Below are positions 34,250 through 42,180 of a DNA stretch of 43,221 nucleotides, one piece after another (within the stretch, counting starts at the first letter, position 1; each line of letters begins with the position of its first letter). The notes under the pieces were generated by a model. That model saw only the letters and a list, made by a program, of their open reading frames with translations, did not search any database and had not been told where the DNA came from. Both the position numbers and the translations under genes were made by a program. The DNA is taken from positions 1 to 43,221 of IMG/VR virus record IMGVR_UViG_3300020061_000067. One strand, written 5' to 3'. The stretch comes from a virus.

Positions 34250-35287
34250 ATGACAACGACCAAGGCGATCCTCGCCGCATTCCTACTCGCCGGTGTCTCC
34301 TACTCCGCGGGACCACTTCGACCGACGATCGAACGCGCTGACAAGTTCGGAGGTCGGCTGTCGATATCGGCTGACGGGAAATACCTGTTCTATGACTCGA
34401 TAGAGAGCGGACGCTGGAACGTCTACCGCGGCCTGATCGGCGACAGCGCTAAGCCGAAATGCCTGACCTGCGCGAACAATAAAAATCAATTCGCCGGTAA
34501 TCCGGACGTTCACCCGGACGGCATTCACTTCGTTTTTCAGATGTCGCCTCCCGGCGAGACGGGCTTCCTGGCGGAGCCCGGTCACGGCTGGCGCAACAGC
34601 CTGTATACGTCTGACCTCGACGGTCACATCGTGCAGATCACGTCTTCGCCCGGCACGCTTCATCCGCGGATCAGCCGGGATGGAAAGATGCTGAGCTGGG
34701 CCGAGATGCCGGGCTGGCCGAACAAGTGCAACGGGAGCGCGGCTGAGTGTCGATTCGGCCTCTGGTCGCTCAAGCTCGCGGATCTATATATCGACGAATC
34801 CGATCATCTTTTAATCCGGAATACCCGCACATTTAATCCAGGCGATCGACCGGCGTTCTACGAGAGCCACGGCTTCTCATGCGATGGAAAGAATCTGATT
34901 TTCTCCGGCAATCCCACGCGAGGCCAGCCCGGTGAAAATCTCGGTATCTATACGATGGCGATCGACGGAACCGGCTTTCGCGCGATCTACGTTAAGCCCG
35001 GGGAATGGAACGAGCACGCTGCCGACGACTGCAAGGGCGGAGTGATCTTCATGGGTACGGGCGGCCATGTGCTTGATGGGACAAACCCGCAGCTCCGGCC
35101 ACGTAGGGTGAAATGGGACGGATCGAGTGCAGAGTCCCTTACGTCTGAAGACTTCATGCAGAGCGCGGTGACTTACGTTAATCGGACGCTCGCAGACTTC
35201 GCGCTCGCGAACGGGCGCATCTATGCCGACGCGAAGAACTACGCTCAGGGCGGCGACGCGATCTGGAGTTTTCCGGCTGAAAAGTAG
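34250..35287 (+). CDS. Secreted beta-propeller protein (TolB/PD40-like)
   Basis: About 345 residues from ATG 34250; a longer open frame begins at 34124 but overlaps the terminator, and a signal peptide (TTTKAILAAFLLAGVSYSAG) starts at 34250. The body repeats the PD40/TolB blade pattern: GGRLSISADGKYLFYDS, NPDVHPDGIHFVFQ, HPRISRDGKMLSWAE, FSCDGKNLIFSGN. Such secreted propellers are common in Acidobacteria and others as cell-surface or periplasmic proteins. It has its own transcriptional position after the terminator, so it looks like a cargo (moron) gene expressed from the prophage or phage; function unknown. Confidence 0.82.
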   Translation: MTTTKAILAAFLLAGVSYSAGPLRPTIERADKFGGRLSISADGKYLFYDSIESGRWNVYRGLIGDSAKPKCLTCANNKNQFAGNPDVHPDGIHFVFQMSPPGETGFLAEPGHGWRNSLYTSDLDGHIVQITSSPGTLHPRISRDGKMLSWAEMPGWPNKCNGSAAECRFGLWSLKLADLYIDESDHLLIRNTRTFNPGDRPAFYESHGFSCDGKNLIFSGNPTRGQPGENLGIYTMAIDGTGFRAIYVKPGEWNEHAADDCKGGVIFMGTGGHVLDGTNPQLRPRRVKWDGSSAESLTSEDFMQSAVTYVNRTLADFALANGRIYADAKNYAQGGDAIWSFPAEK

Positions 35288-35299
35288 CGTTTGTCCCGG

Positions 35300-35569
35300 T
35301 CACGCGCTAATAGTATTACTTTTCTGATGTTTACACTGCATTGCTTCGCGCTTTGGTGGAAATCGCGCTTCGTACGCTCGCAAATCTTCCTCTAACTCTT
35401 TTTCAAGCCGGTCCGCCTCCCCGCTTAGCTCGTTTGCTTTTTGCAGGAACTCTGCGACCCTTCTCCGAAACACGATCAAGCCTTGCTGCCTCTTGGTCAA
35501 GTTCTTTAACGAGTTCATTTCCGCGCGTAAGCGGGTCCGCTTGCCGGGGAAGACTAGCACGTCTTTCAT
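35300..35569 (-). CDS. Coiled-coil ORF overlapping the regulator's 3' end
   Basis: An 89-residue minus-strand frame, +1 relative to the gene at 35403-35993 and overlapping its 3' end by 167 bases. It reads AEMNSLKNLTKRQQGLIVFRRRV and then EADRLEKELEEDLRAYEARFP, a strong coiled-coil pattern, whereas the overlapping frame is Arg/Pro/Gly-rich. So this frame may be the true C-terminus of the regulator after a frameshift, or a separate small gene. No start other than ATG 35569 (or ATG 35518) is evident. Confidence 0.45.
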   Translation of the reverse strand: MKDVLVFPGKRTRLRAEMNSLKNLTKRQQGLIVFRRRVAEFLQKANELSGEADRLEKELEEDLRAYEARFPPKREAMQCKHQKSNTISA

Positions 35570-35993
35570 TGGCCTCGATCCTCTGTCGATCTAGCTCTAC
35601 AATGCGCGCGAACTGCCCTAAGCACTGACCGACAGCAGCGAGCACTTCAGAGTCTTGTGAGTCCATCAGGTAGATGAGTGTTCGCGCTAACTCCCAGTTA
35701 TCCGGGCCCTTTGATCGGAAATACGCTTCCACCTGTGAAAAAAGATCTGACACAGATGCTACACCATGTTCATTTTCCGACTCAATAAAAAACGACGCAT
35801 TTTTAGACGCAGATGTAACAGCTAACCCAGCTAGCCGTACGTCGACAACCGGAGGCGGGCGATTCTCGATAAAGTTCAACCACGCTTCCTCAAGAATTTT
35901 TTCCATCGACTTGTTTTCTGCCGCGGCGCGTATCTTTAGCTGCGCCTTTAATTTAGCGGGGAAGTTGACCGGCGTCGGCTGCTCGTAGGGCAC
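35403..35993 (-). CDS. Ribbon-helix-helix-like regulator
   Basis: A 196-residue minus-strand gene starting with GTG at 35993 behind GAGGAA. Its N-terminus (VNFPAKLKAQLKIRAAAENKSMEKILEEAWLNFIENR-like region, residues about 9-45) looks like an Arc/MetJ-type ribbon-helix-helix: a short strand then two helices. A middle part (residues about 75-140) with NWELARTLIYLMDSQDSEVLAAVGQCLGQF is unrecognised. It points away from the promoter at 36024 and the helix-turn-helix gene, the classic regulator layout, so it may repress the early promoter. The last third looks less protein-like than the overlapping +1 frame (see the coiled-coil ORF). Confidence 0.65.
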   Translation of the reverse strand: MPYEQPTPVNFPAKLKAQLKIRAAAENKSMEKILEEAWLNFIENRPPPVVDVRLAGLAVTSASKNASFFIESENEHGVASVSDLFSQVEAYFRSKGPDNWELARTLIYLMDSQDSEVLAAVGQCLGQFARIVELDRQRIEANERRASLPRQADPLTRGNELVKELDQEAARLDRVSEKGRRVPAKSKRAKRGGGPA

Positions 35994-36023
35994 AAGTTCG
36001 TTCCTCGTTTATGCAGAAATCAG

Positions 36024-36052
36024 TTGACATAGAAATCTATAGCGAATAGATT
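36024..36052 (+). promoter_or_regulatory. Sigma-70-type promoter with palindromic operator
   Basis: TTGACA (36024-36029) is a perfect -35 box, and TAGATT (36047-36052) follows after 17 bases as a fair -10 box. The inverted repeat AATCTAT-AGCGA-ATAGATT (36034-36052) covers the -10, as a repressor site would. The promoter drives the early genes from 36079. The regulator on the other strand and the helix-turn-helix protein are both candidates to bind it. Confidence 0.75.
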
Positions 36053-36078
36053 CTTATTCGTACGTAAGGACCTGCTTA

Positions 36079-36312
36079 ATGGCGAATAATATACCAGTCC
36101 TGACGCGCGAGGAAGTTGCTAAGATCCTCCGTGCTCGGCCGGGCTCGATTACACGATGTGCGAAGGCGCTGAACATCACGGCACCTGCGATTTCTCAATG
36201 GCTCGCTAACCGTGGTCGCGATGGGAATCCCGTCTCGGTCACACGGCTAGATCGTGAGCTTCCGGCCTTCGCGCTGGGTCTAATTCACGGCGAGGAGCGA
36301 TCCGCGCTCTAA
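36079..36312 (+). CDS. Small helix-turn-helix (Cro-like) DNA-binding protein
   Basis: A 77-residue protein with a helix-turn-helix at about residues 18-48 (GSITRCAKALNITAPAISQWLANRG). It is the first gene of the early operon, behind TAAGGA and the TTGACA promoter, and opposite the minus-strand regulator. This matches a Cro-type or YdaS-like repressor in a lysis-lysogeny type switch, but the cI partner is not recognised unless it is the ribbon-helix-helix gene. Confidence 0.8.
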   Translation: MANNIPVLTREEVAKILRARPGSITRCAKALNITAPAISQWLANRGRDGNPVSVTRLDRELPAFALGLIHGEERSAL

Positions 36313-36324
36313 CCGGGGGCCCAC

Positions 36325-36510
36325 TTGTTTGTTCTGGGCGTCCTCCTTGTTTTTCTAGCGATCTGCGGCGTCGTCCTGCTGATCGTAGCCGTGGTCGACC
36401 GACCACAAATCCCTGATTGCTGGCGCTGCGGTCTTCGCATGACTCGTCTTCATGCTGAGGGTGTCTACGTCTGCCGTGCCTGCTTTCCGAAAGGGGCGAC
36501 GCGTGTCTGA
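36325..36510 (+). CDS. Small membrane protein with zinc-ribbon tail
   Basis: A 61-residue protein from TTG 36325: an N-terminal transmembrane helix (MFVLGVLLVFLAICGVVLLIVAVV), then IPDCWRCGLRM and VYVCRACF, four cysteines for a zinc ribbon. No family recognised. It starts 13 bases after the helix-turn-helix gene and overlaps the next gene. Confidence 0.6.
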   Translation: MFVLGVLLVFLAICGVVLLIVAVVDRPQIPDCWRCGLRMTRLHAEGVYVCRACFPKGATRV

Positions 36511-36823
36511 TCTGTTGCTCGACAACGAAGTGGCGAACCTGATTCGCTGGCAGGAGTTCGAGGCGGAGAACCCCGTTCTTCACTGCACGATTGATACCCG
36601 AGAAACTGACGACTGGAAGGACTTCTATTTTCACGAGCGGCAGTTATCGGGCCGGTTGAAAGAGCAGCTTGCGGAAGAGCAGGCACGCACCCGGCAGCTT
36701 GAGTATGCAGTGCAGGCGCGGGATCGAGAGCGAGAGCGAGCTTTCCGTAACCGAACGCCGCTCTGGGTGTATCTCGTTGGAGTTTCCGGATATGCGCTGG
36801 GACTCGCCGGGTGGCTGCGATGA
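36503..36823 (+). CDS. Small coiled-coil membrane protein
   Basis: A 106-residue protein from GTG 36503, chosen because AAGGGG lies upstream and the stop of the previous gene overlaps it. It has an acidic N-terminal part, a coiled coil (SGRLKEQLAEEQARTRQLEYAVQARDRERER) and a C-terminal membrane helix (WVYLVGVSGYALGLAGW). No family recognised. The stop overlaps the next gene's ATG at 36820. Confidence 0.6.
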   Translation: MSDLLLDNEVANLIRWQEFEAENPVLHCTIDTRETDDWKDFYFHERQLSGRLKEQLAEEQARTRQLEYAVQARDRERERAFRNRTPLWVYLVGVSGYALGLAGWLR

Positions 36824-37815
36824 TGACGGGCGCGATCTCACCCGCGGAGAGCGCGACACCGGTAGACGGTTACTTCGAAGTCGCTGCTCTCTCTCAGTCC
36901 GGCATGAAGGATCTGGAAGTCTCGCCGCTGCGTTACTGGCACCTGCATATCAATCCGAATCGGCCAGCCGAAGAGTCGACGCCGGAGATGAATCTCGGCG
37001 GAGCGCTTCACTGCGCGGTGCTCGAATCCGAGGAAGCTTTCGATCAGCGCTTCGCTCGCGAGATTACGCCCGAAGATTACCCCGGTTGTCTCGTAACCAT
37101 CGAGGATATGCGTCAGTGGCTCAGGGATCGCGCTGTAGCGCCGAAGGGCTCTCGGAAAGATGAAGTAGTCGCCCAAGTTCTCGCCGTCGATCCTGAGGCT
37201 CCTGTGTTCCAAGTCCTGGAGCGCCAGCATTACGCGCAGACCAAGGGGAAGACGATGCTGAAGCCGGACCAGTGGACCCGGCTGGCGGCGATGGCTCACA
37301 GCTTGAATCACGAGCCGCGGCTTCAGAAGATCTTCGCCGAAGGCGGACAGGCGGAGGTCGAGCTATTCGCGAAGGATCCAGGGACCGGCGTCTCGCTGAA
37401 AGCGAAGCTCGACTGGGTCTCGCCGAAGCGGATCGTCGACCTGAAAACATTTGTACAAAAGCGCGGTAAGTCAATCGATCGCTCAGTAGCCGATGCGATC
37501 TATTACGAGCACTATTACCGGCAGGCGTATCTCTACGACATGATTCGCCGTCTCGCGACCGGCGACGGTCATCAGCAGTTCGAGTTCATCATGGCTTTCG
37601 TGGAGAGCGAGCCGCCTCACGAGGTCCGGTTGAAAGCCCTATACCCGAAGTCAGGCGGGAGCGTAAACCTCTACTGGGAGCGCGCTCGCCTGGAGTGTCG
37701 CGATCTGATCTACCTCTATGCGGATTGTTTGAAGAAGTACGGCGACAAGCCCTGGCGATCCGATCAGGAGATAGTAACGCTCGTCGACGAAGACATACCG
37801 CAGCTAGCGTACTGA
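36820..37815 (+). CDS. RecE/Cas4-like PD-(D/E)XK exonuclease (DUF3799-type)
   Basis: About 331 residues. The N-terminus (SQSGMKDLEVSPLRYWHLHINP) and the NLGGALHCAVLE segment (His) are typical of RecE/exonuclease VIII-type proteins, and the core has SLKAKLDWVSPKRIVDLKTF, with the active-site Asp and the DLKT. Then come YRQAYLYDMIRRL and a C-terminal EVRLKALYPKSGG. It should degrade one strand of linear DNA to feed recombination with the neighbouring Sak4-like ATPase. ATG 36820 is in an ATGA overlap; a GTG at 36811 is in frame. Confidence 0.88.
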   Translation: MMTGAISPAESATPVDGYFEVAALSQSGMKDLEVSPLRYWHLHINPNRPAEESTPEMNLGGALHCAVLESEEAFDQRFAREITPEDYPGCLVTIEDMRQWLRDRAVAPKGSRKDEVVAQVLAVDPEAPVFQVLERQHYAQTKGKTMLKPDQWTRLAAMAHSLNHEPRLQKIFAEGGQAEVELFAKDPGTGVSLKAKLDWVSPKRIVDLKTFVQKRGKSIDRSVADAIYYEHYYRQAYLYDMIRRLATGDGHQQFEFIMAFVESEPPHEVRLKALYPKSGGSVNLYWERARLECRDLIYLYADCLKKYGDKPWRSDQEIVTLVDEDIPQLAY

Positions 37816-37823
37816 GGCGACCC

Positions 37824-38912
37824 ATGTCAGCCAAGCTGGAGATCAAGAAAGCAATCCGTCGCGCGGTCGCTCTTCAGGTCGGCTTCTACGGTCCGACCGG
37901 CTCAGGGAAAACGTTCAGTGCTTTGCGCTTCGCCGCGGGTCTCGCCGGGCCGGATGGGAAGGTCGCAGTGATTGATACCGAGAAGGGACGCGCGAGTCTC
38001 TACGCCGACAACAAGCGCCTACTCGCGGAGCTGCCGCAGGGATACAGCGTCGTCGACCTGGACGATCCATATCATCCGGAGCGATTTATCGAAGCGCTAG
38101 AACTGTGCGAGTCCGCAGGTAACAAGGTCTGTCTGATTGATTCCGAGTCTGACTCCTGGGACGGTCCAGGCGGCTGCCACGACATCACCGCGAACAATAA
38201 GGGCCGGTGGAATAAGGCGAAGCTCGCCAACAAGAAGATGAAAACCTGGATCAACCTCTCGGACATGCACGTAATTTCGCTATTCAAGGCTCAGGAGAAA
38301 TCGAAGATCATCGAGGGCCCGGTCAAGAACGGGAAGAAGACGGAAGAAGTAATCAGTCTCGGCGTGCTGCCGATCTCAGAACGGAATGCTTTCTACCCGA
38401 TGCTACTTGGCTTCTCGGTCGATCCGAAGACGCATCTCTCGGAAGCGATCAAGTGCCACGACGATCTCACGGCCTTGTTTCAGGTGCCGAAGATGATCAC
38501 AAAAGAAGACGGCGACCGAGTCCGCATCTGGAACGAGAGCGGTCAGGCGGTCGACTACATCGAGCAGCTATTCAAGCGCTCGCGCTTCGCAGCAGGCCGC
38601 GGCACCGAAGCCTATAAAGCGTACTTCTCTGGCCTGTCCGCCAAGCAGCGGAAGGACCTCGCTGCGGTGCATGAAGAGAACAAGCAGCTCGCAGCGCAGG
38701 CAGATAGAGAAGCGATCGCTGAAGCTACCGCTGACGACGCTACGGAGCTGGTAGACGAGCCCGCGGCGGTCAGCGGCGATATCCCCTCGTTCGGCTCTCC
38801 GGACCAGCCTGTGCCGTTCCCTGATACGTTTGACGGCCCGGTGTGCCTCTGGAACGGCGAGCGGTATGAGCTAGACCTCGATTCGAGCGGTTACAGAAAG
38901 GTCGCGGCGTGA
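37824..38912 (+). CDS. Sak4-like AAA ATPase (recombinase)
   Basis: A 362-residue protein with Walker A GPTGSGKTFSALRFAAG (residues about 23-39), AVIDTEKGRASLYAD, KVCLIDSESDSWDG (Walker B) and VISLFKAQEKS, a pattern of the phage AAA_24/Sak4 RecA-like family. The C-terminal part has a heptad-rich segment with AVHEENKQLAAQADREA and a Trp/Tyr-containing end. It pairs with the upstream exonuclease as a two-gene recombination module. The ATG at 37824 fits the family; upstream in-frame sequence belongs to the previous gene in another frame. Confidence 0.88.
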   Translation: MSAKLEIKKAIRRAVALQVGFYGPTGSGKTFSALRFAAGLAGPDGKVAVIDTEKGRASLYADNKRLLAELPQGYSVVDLDDPYHPERFIEALELCESAGNKVCLIDSESDSWDGPGGCHDITANNKGRWNKAKLANKKMKTWINLSDMHVISLFKAQEKSKIIEGPVKNGKKTEEVISLGVLPISERNAFYPMLLGFSVDPKTHLSEAIKCHDDLTALFQVPKMITKEDGDRVRIWNESGQAVDYIEQLFKRSRFAAGRGTEAYKAYFSGLSAKQRKDLAAVHEENKQLAAQADREAIAEATADDATELVDEPAAVSGDIPSFGSPDQPVPFPDTFDGPVCLWNGERYELDLDSSGYRKVAA

Positions 38913-39076
38913 TGGGAAAACAGACAGACCAGACGATCGAAACACTCTTCTTTCAGCGCTTCATGCAGATGGCTAAAGGCAAGCGCGAAGGTCTCCTGAT
39001 CGCACTCAGACTCATTCACGATCATGTAGATCAATCGCCGCAGCAGATACCTACCAACGAAGGAGACGACCTATGA
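38912..39076 (+). CDS. Small hypothetical protein
   Basis: A 54-residue gene from the TGATG overlap at 38912, reading MGKQTDQTIETLFFQRFMQMAKG and then a helical LLIALRLIHDHVDQ. It ends in the overlapping start (ATGATG) of the next gene. Tight overlap on both sides and codon use like the neighbours support a real gene of unknown function. Confidence 0.65.
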   Translation: MGKQTDQTIETLFFQRFMQMAKGKREGLLIALRLIHDHVDQSPQQIPTNEGDDL

Positions 39077-39447
39077 TGATGCCCGCGAGAGCGCTACGCG
39101 GAGAAACCGAAGGAGCGGCGAAGCACCTGCTGAATCTGCCGCCCGTCAAAATTGCCGACGACGATCCCCGTCTCGCGACCCAGGAAACCGCCTGCGCGGC
39201 CTATCACTCGCTACGCTCGCGCTGGTGGGCCGCTTACAAGACGCTCGGAATGATCGACGAAGCGCGACAGTTACACGCCGAAGTACAGGGGCTGAAGCTT
39301 GCCGCGATCGCGCGATTCGGTAGCAACGCTGAGCACCCTGATTGCGACTACTGCCTGGAGGTGTCTGTGTTCGGCGGACCGTCTCACGATGGGAGCCAGT
39401 TCTGCCGCAAGGGAGAAAGTCATTGTACCTGTCGACTCTGTCACTAG
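39073..39447 (+). CDS. Hypothetical protein with Cys cluster
   Basis: A 124-residue protein starting MMMPARALRGETEG behind AAGGAG. Middle part: AYHSLRSRWWAAYKTLGMIDEARQLHAE. The C-terminus has several Cys and His (CDYCLEVSVFGG, QFCRKGESHCTCRLCH), a likely metal site. No family recognised. It overlaps the preceding small gene by 4 bases. Confidence 0.65.
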   Translation: MMMPARALRGETEGAAKHLLNLPPVKIADDDPRLATQETACAAYHSLRSRWWAAYKTLGMIDEARQLHAEVQGLKLAAIARFGSNAEHPDCDYCLEVSVFGGPSHDGSQFCRKGESHCTCRLCH

Positions 39448-39456
39448 AGGAGCTAA

Positions 39457-39987
39457 ATGCCACACTCACACTACAGCTCTGATATGACTAAAAAGCTATG
39501 CCATGTCTGTCAGCAATGGCGGAACCGTGATGACTTCTACACGCACTGGAAGGCTAGCAAGCGGTCTGACGGGCGATCGAATACGTGCAAGACCTGCTCT
39601 GCTCGACGAGCTATCGAGTGGCGAGCAGTAAACCGGAAGCGCTGGAATAAATCCAGAACCTTTAAGAGTCTAGAGAAGACTCTGGGGATATCGCAGAACC
39701 AATATGATGCGCTGATCAGCCTCTACCCTGAGTGCCCCGCATGTGGTCGAACCGAAGGTGTTCGCGGGCATTCTTTGGCTGTTGATCATTGCCACACGAC
39801 AGGCGTGATTCGCGGCATGTTATGTCCAGAGTGCAACCTTGCGCTGGGAAATATCCGCGACAGTGTAGAGACCCTTTACCGGTTGATTTTCTACCTCGAA
39901 ACAGTCGACACACGACACGGCGTGCTTCTTCAGGCCGTCCGCGAGCGAAACGAACTGAGTCGGCGACAAAGGATGTTCACGTTTTGA
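39457..39987 (+). CDS. Endonuclease VII-like (His-Me finger) protein
   Basis: A 176-residue protein with an N-terminal zinc finger (KLCHVCQQW ... CKTCSARRA) and a recombination endonuclease VII-type core: ECPACGRTEG, LAVDHCHTTGVIRGMLCPECNLALG, with DHCHxTGxIRGxLCxxCN typical of T4 gp49-like enzymes and of many free-standing homing HNH enzymes. It could resolve branched DNA during packaging or be a mobile endonuclease; context alone does not decide. It starts at ATG 39457 with GAGGAG upstream. Confidence 0.88.
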   Translation: MPHSHYSSDMTKKLCHVCQQWRNRDDFYTHWKASKRSDGRSNTCKTCSARRAIEWRAVNRKRWNKSRTFKSLEKTLGISQNQYDALISLYPECPACGRTEGVRGHSLAVDHCHTTGVIRGMLCPECNLALGNIRDSVETLYRLIFYLETVDTRHGVLLQAVRERNELSRRQRMFTF

Positions 39988-40238
39988 ACGCTATGCCCGG
40001 ACACCGCTGGAGCTTCGCTTATTTCCCTGGCTGGTGGCTGCTGCGTCACAAGTTCCGGCAGACGATCGCTCGCGTGATCGGTCGGGTCGAGGGATACGGG
40101 AAACCTTCCGAGGGTCGCTGCCCACTATGCGGAATGACTACACGAGAGTTCGCATACGCCCTGATAGATCCGGCTGCTCTTCCAGCGGGTTCGCGTACCT
40201 GCCGGAACCCGCTGTGCTACACGTTCGATCCGTTCTGA
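39984..40238 (+). CDS. Small zinc-binding-like protein
   Basis: An 84-residue protein from TTG 39984 (AAAGGAT 10 bases upstream; ATG 39993 is the alternative). It starts with an aromatic, basic part (MPGHRWSFAYFPGWWLLRHKFRQ) and has two cysteine pairs (GRCPLCGMTT and RTCRNPLCY), a likely zinc ribbon. No family recognised. Confidence 0.55.
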   Translation: MNAMPGHRWSFAYFPGWWLLRHKFRQTIARVIGRVEGYGKPSEGRCPLCGMTTREFAYALIDPAALPAGSRTCRNPLCYTFDPF

Positions 40239-40242
40239 ATCT

Positions 40243-40551
40243 ATGCCCGCCGACCTCCAACGCGAACTATTCGAGCCCGGTATCGAAGCTCGCTTCGAGC
40301 AGTTCGTTATCGAGGCTCCGGAGCTATACGACTTCCTGGTCGCTAGGGCGCGCGAAATGCGAGCGAGGGGCTTTAGTCGATACGGAATCAAGTCGCTGTA
40401 TGAGGTCGCGCGGTTCCACTTCTCAATGACCCGCAAGCCCGGCGAAGAGTACAAATTGAACAACGATTACACCGCGCTGTTCGCCAGGAAGATCATGCGC
40501 GATCATCCGGACCTGGACGGATTCTTCGAGACACGGAGGTTACGAAGCTGA
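40243..40551 (+). CDS. Conserved phage protein of unknown function
   Basis: A 102-residue protein: FEQFVIEAPELYDFLVARAREMRARG, then RYGIKSLYEVARFHFSM and YKLNNDYTALFARKIMRDHPDLDGFFETR. This LNND...YARKxMRDHPxxxGFF pattern recurs in many phages' early regions, but the function is unknown to me. It starts 4 bases after the previous gene. Confidence 0.7.
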   Translation: MPADLQRELFEPGIEARFEQFVIEAPELYDFLVARAREMRARGFSRYGIKSLYEVARFHFSMTRKPGEEYKLNNDYTALFARKIMRDHPDLDGFFETRRLRS

Positions 40552-40764
40552 ATGTTTAACGAAGACGGCACGGATAGAGTTTTTCGAGTCTCGTACTCGT
40601 CGCCCAGTAGGAGCAAATGGGGCAACACTACGCACGTCATCGCCAAGGATGGACAGAGCGCGGTCGAAGCGGTCCTTGCGATCATACCGGATGCTGCGAT
40701 CGTAGCGATTCATCACCTCGGCGATCTATTGCGTCCAGTCGAGAAGGCACCCGATGGCGACTAA
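40552..40764 (+). CDS. Small hypothetical protein
   Basis: A 70-residue protein directly following the previous stop, starting MFNEDGTDRVFRVSYSSPSRSKWG, with THVIAKDGQSAVEAVLAIIPDAAIVAIHHLG. The fold looks like a small alpha/beta domain. It overlaps the next gene by 11 bases. No family recognised. Confidence 0.6.
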   Translation: MFNEDGTDRVFRVSYSSPSRSKWGNTTHVIAKDGQSAVEAVLAIIPDAAIVAIHHLGDLLRPVEKAPDGD

Positions 40765-41215
40765 GAAGCAGCTCTTCATGGAGACGACCGAGGTCCCGCC
40801 GAGTAAGACGGCGCTGGAGATCATGAACGCGCTCACGCAAAACGGCGCGAAGTCGATTGCCAGTGACTATAAGGACGGCACCGTTACCGGCCTTCGTTGG
40901 GTGATGCAGATCGGCGGCAGCGACTTCGTCTTCGAGATGCCGGTCCGCGTCGAGCCGATTTTTAAGATCCTGTGGAATCGATCATCGAATAGCGGCTGGA
41001 AGGACGCCGCTAAGATCCGCGAGAAGGCTGAGCGCGTCGCGTGGCGTCAGCTCCTTCGCTGGACCCTGGCTCAGCTCGCGCTGATCGAGACCGGCATGGT
41101 GCAGCACCGGGAAGTATTTCTCCCTTACATGATCGGTCCTAGCGGAATGACCGTTTACCAACACTTCGCCGATCAAGGCTTTAAGCAGCTACCCGCTCCA
41201 CAAAAGAGTAACTAG
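40754..41215 (+). CDS. Conserved phage early protein
   Basis: A 153-residue protein: TEVPPSKTALEIMNALTQNGAKSIASDYKDG, SDFVFEMPVRVEPIFKIL and RVAWRQLLRWTLAQLALIETGMV. This sequence pattern occurs near the recombination and replication genes of many siphophages; its function is unknown to me. It starts at ATG 40754. Confidence 0.65.
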   Translation: MATKKQLFMETTEVPPSKTALEIMNALTQNGAKSIASDYKDGTVTGLRWVMQIGGSDFVFEMPVRVEPIFKILWNRSSNSGWKDAAKIREKAERVAWRQLLRWTLAQLALIETGMVQHREVFLPYMIGPSGMTVYQHFADQGFKQLPAPQKSN

Positions 41216-41231
41216 AAAGCAAGGTGATCAT

Positions 41232-41903
41232 TTGAGCCTACGAGAGCAGCTACCACTTACCGACGCCAAGATCGTATCAATCACTTGGTATCCCACGCAG
41301 GAGGGCGACAGCAACGTCCTACTGGTCAAAGCACCACTTACTCCGGATCTCGCGCAACGGCTACAGTGCGACGCGATGGTCTTCGACCTCGACTGGAATG
41401 CTCGCCAGTTCGAAGGCGCCATCGGTCTCACGAAGCAGATGTCTGACTGCGAGATCAGCGTTCCAGGCGTCCCTGTACTGCGGCCTGACCTCGTCTGGAA
41501 GATCAAAGTCAGTCACTCGAAGACGAAGAAGCCGAACGAAGACGGCTCGGAACCGCCTGCTCTCGACGTCCTAATCCGAGCGAAATTCAAGGGCGAAGAC
41601 GCGAGCTTGCAGAAGCTGAAGCATCACGTCAAGTCATCTAAGTTCGATATGTCGCTCAGCTCGCTACAGGAGGAGCTTCCCTTCGACGGAGACGCTGGCG
41701 GGACGCGCGTCGAGATGAGCGGCGACCCTACGATCGATCGTCTGCGCGAGATACAGGAAGCGACGCCGGAGCTGGACGCCGACGAAGACTCGACCGACGA
41801 GCCGCCTGCGTCCGCAACGCTTCCCAGTTCGCTCCATATGGTCGGCGGCACGACCGACGCAGCGAAGAAGGAACGCAAACGTAGGCACGCCGTAACAGCC
41901 TAG
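41232..41903 (+). CDS. Hypothetical early protein with acidic tail
   Basis: A 223-residue protein from TTG 41232 behind AAGGTGAT. The N-terminal part (SLREQLPLTDAKIVSITWYPTQEG) continues with a beta-rich domain and DVLIRAKFKGEDASLQKLKHHV. The last third is acidic and probably disordered (PELDADEDSTDEP), ending with basic residues. No family named. Could be a single-strand-binding-like or nucleotide-binding accessory by style only; not claimed. Confidence 0.55.
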   Translation: MSLREQLPLTDAKIVSITWYPTQEGDSNVLLVKAPLTPDLAQRLQCDAMVFDLDWNARQFEGAIGLTKQMSDCEISVPGVPVLRPDLVWKIKVSHSKTKKPNEDGSEPPALDVLIRAKFKGEDASLQKLKHHVKSSKFDMSLSSLQEELPFDGDAGGTRVEMSGDPTIDRLREIQEATPELDADEDSTDEPPASATLPSSLHMVGGTTDAAKKERKRRHAVTA

Positions 41904-41916
41904 GGGAGAGGGTGAA

Positions 41917-42180
41917 GTGAGAGCAATCTGGAAGTTCGTGCTTGATCCAGACGGCGAGGTATTTATGCCGAAGGGTGCCGAAGTGTTGTCGGTCGGCGTA
42001 CAGGGCCAAGATGTTTGCCTCTGGGCGATCGTCGAAACAGAGCCGTCAATAGCTCGCGAGACGCGCAAATTCCTGCCGATTATGACGGGAGGAATGTTGG
42101 AGCGAGGCAGTCTTGGGAAATTCGTAGGGACGACGGTCCTTGGCGGTTTAGTGATCCACGTATTCGAGGTTGCCCGCTAG
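41917..42180 (+). CDS. DUF7352-like small phage protein
   Basis: An 87-residue protein from GTG 41917 with a strong AGGGGAGAGGG upstream. MRAIWKFVLDPDGEVFMPKGAEVLSVGVQGQDVCLWAIV and HVFEVAR are the features of the DUF7352 family, small phage proteins of unknown function. It overlaps the next GTG start at 42180. Confidence 0.75.
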   Translation: MRAIWKFVLDPDGEVFMPKGAEVLSVGVQGQDVCLWAIVETEPSIARETRKFLPIMTGGMLERGSLGKFVGTTVLGGLVIHVFEVAR

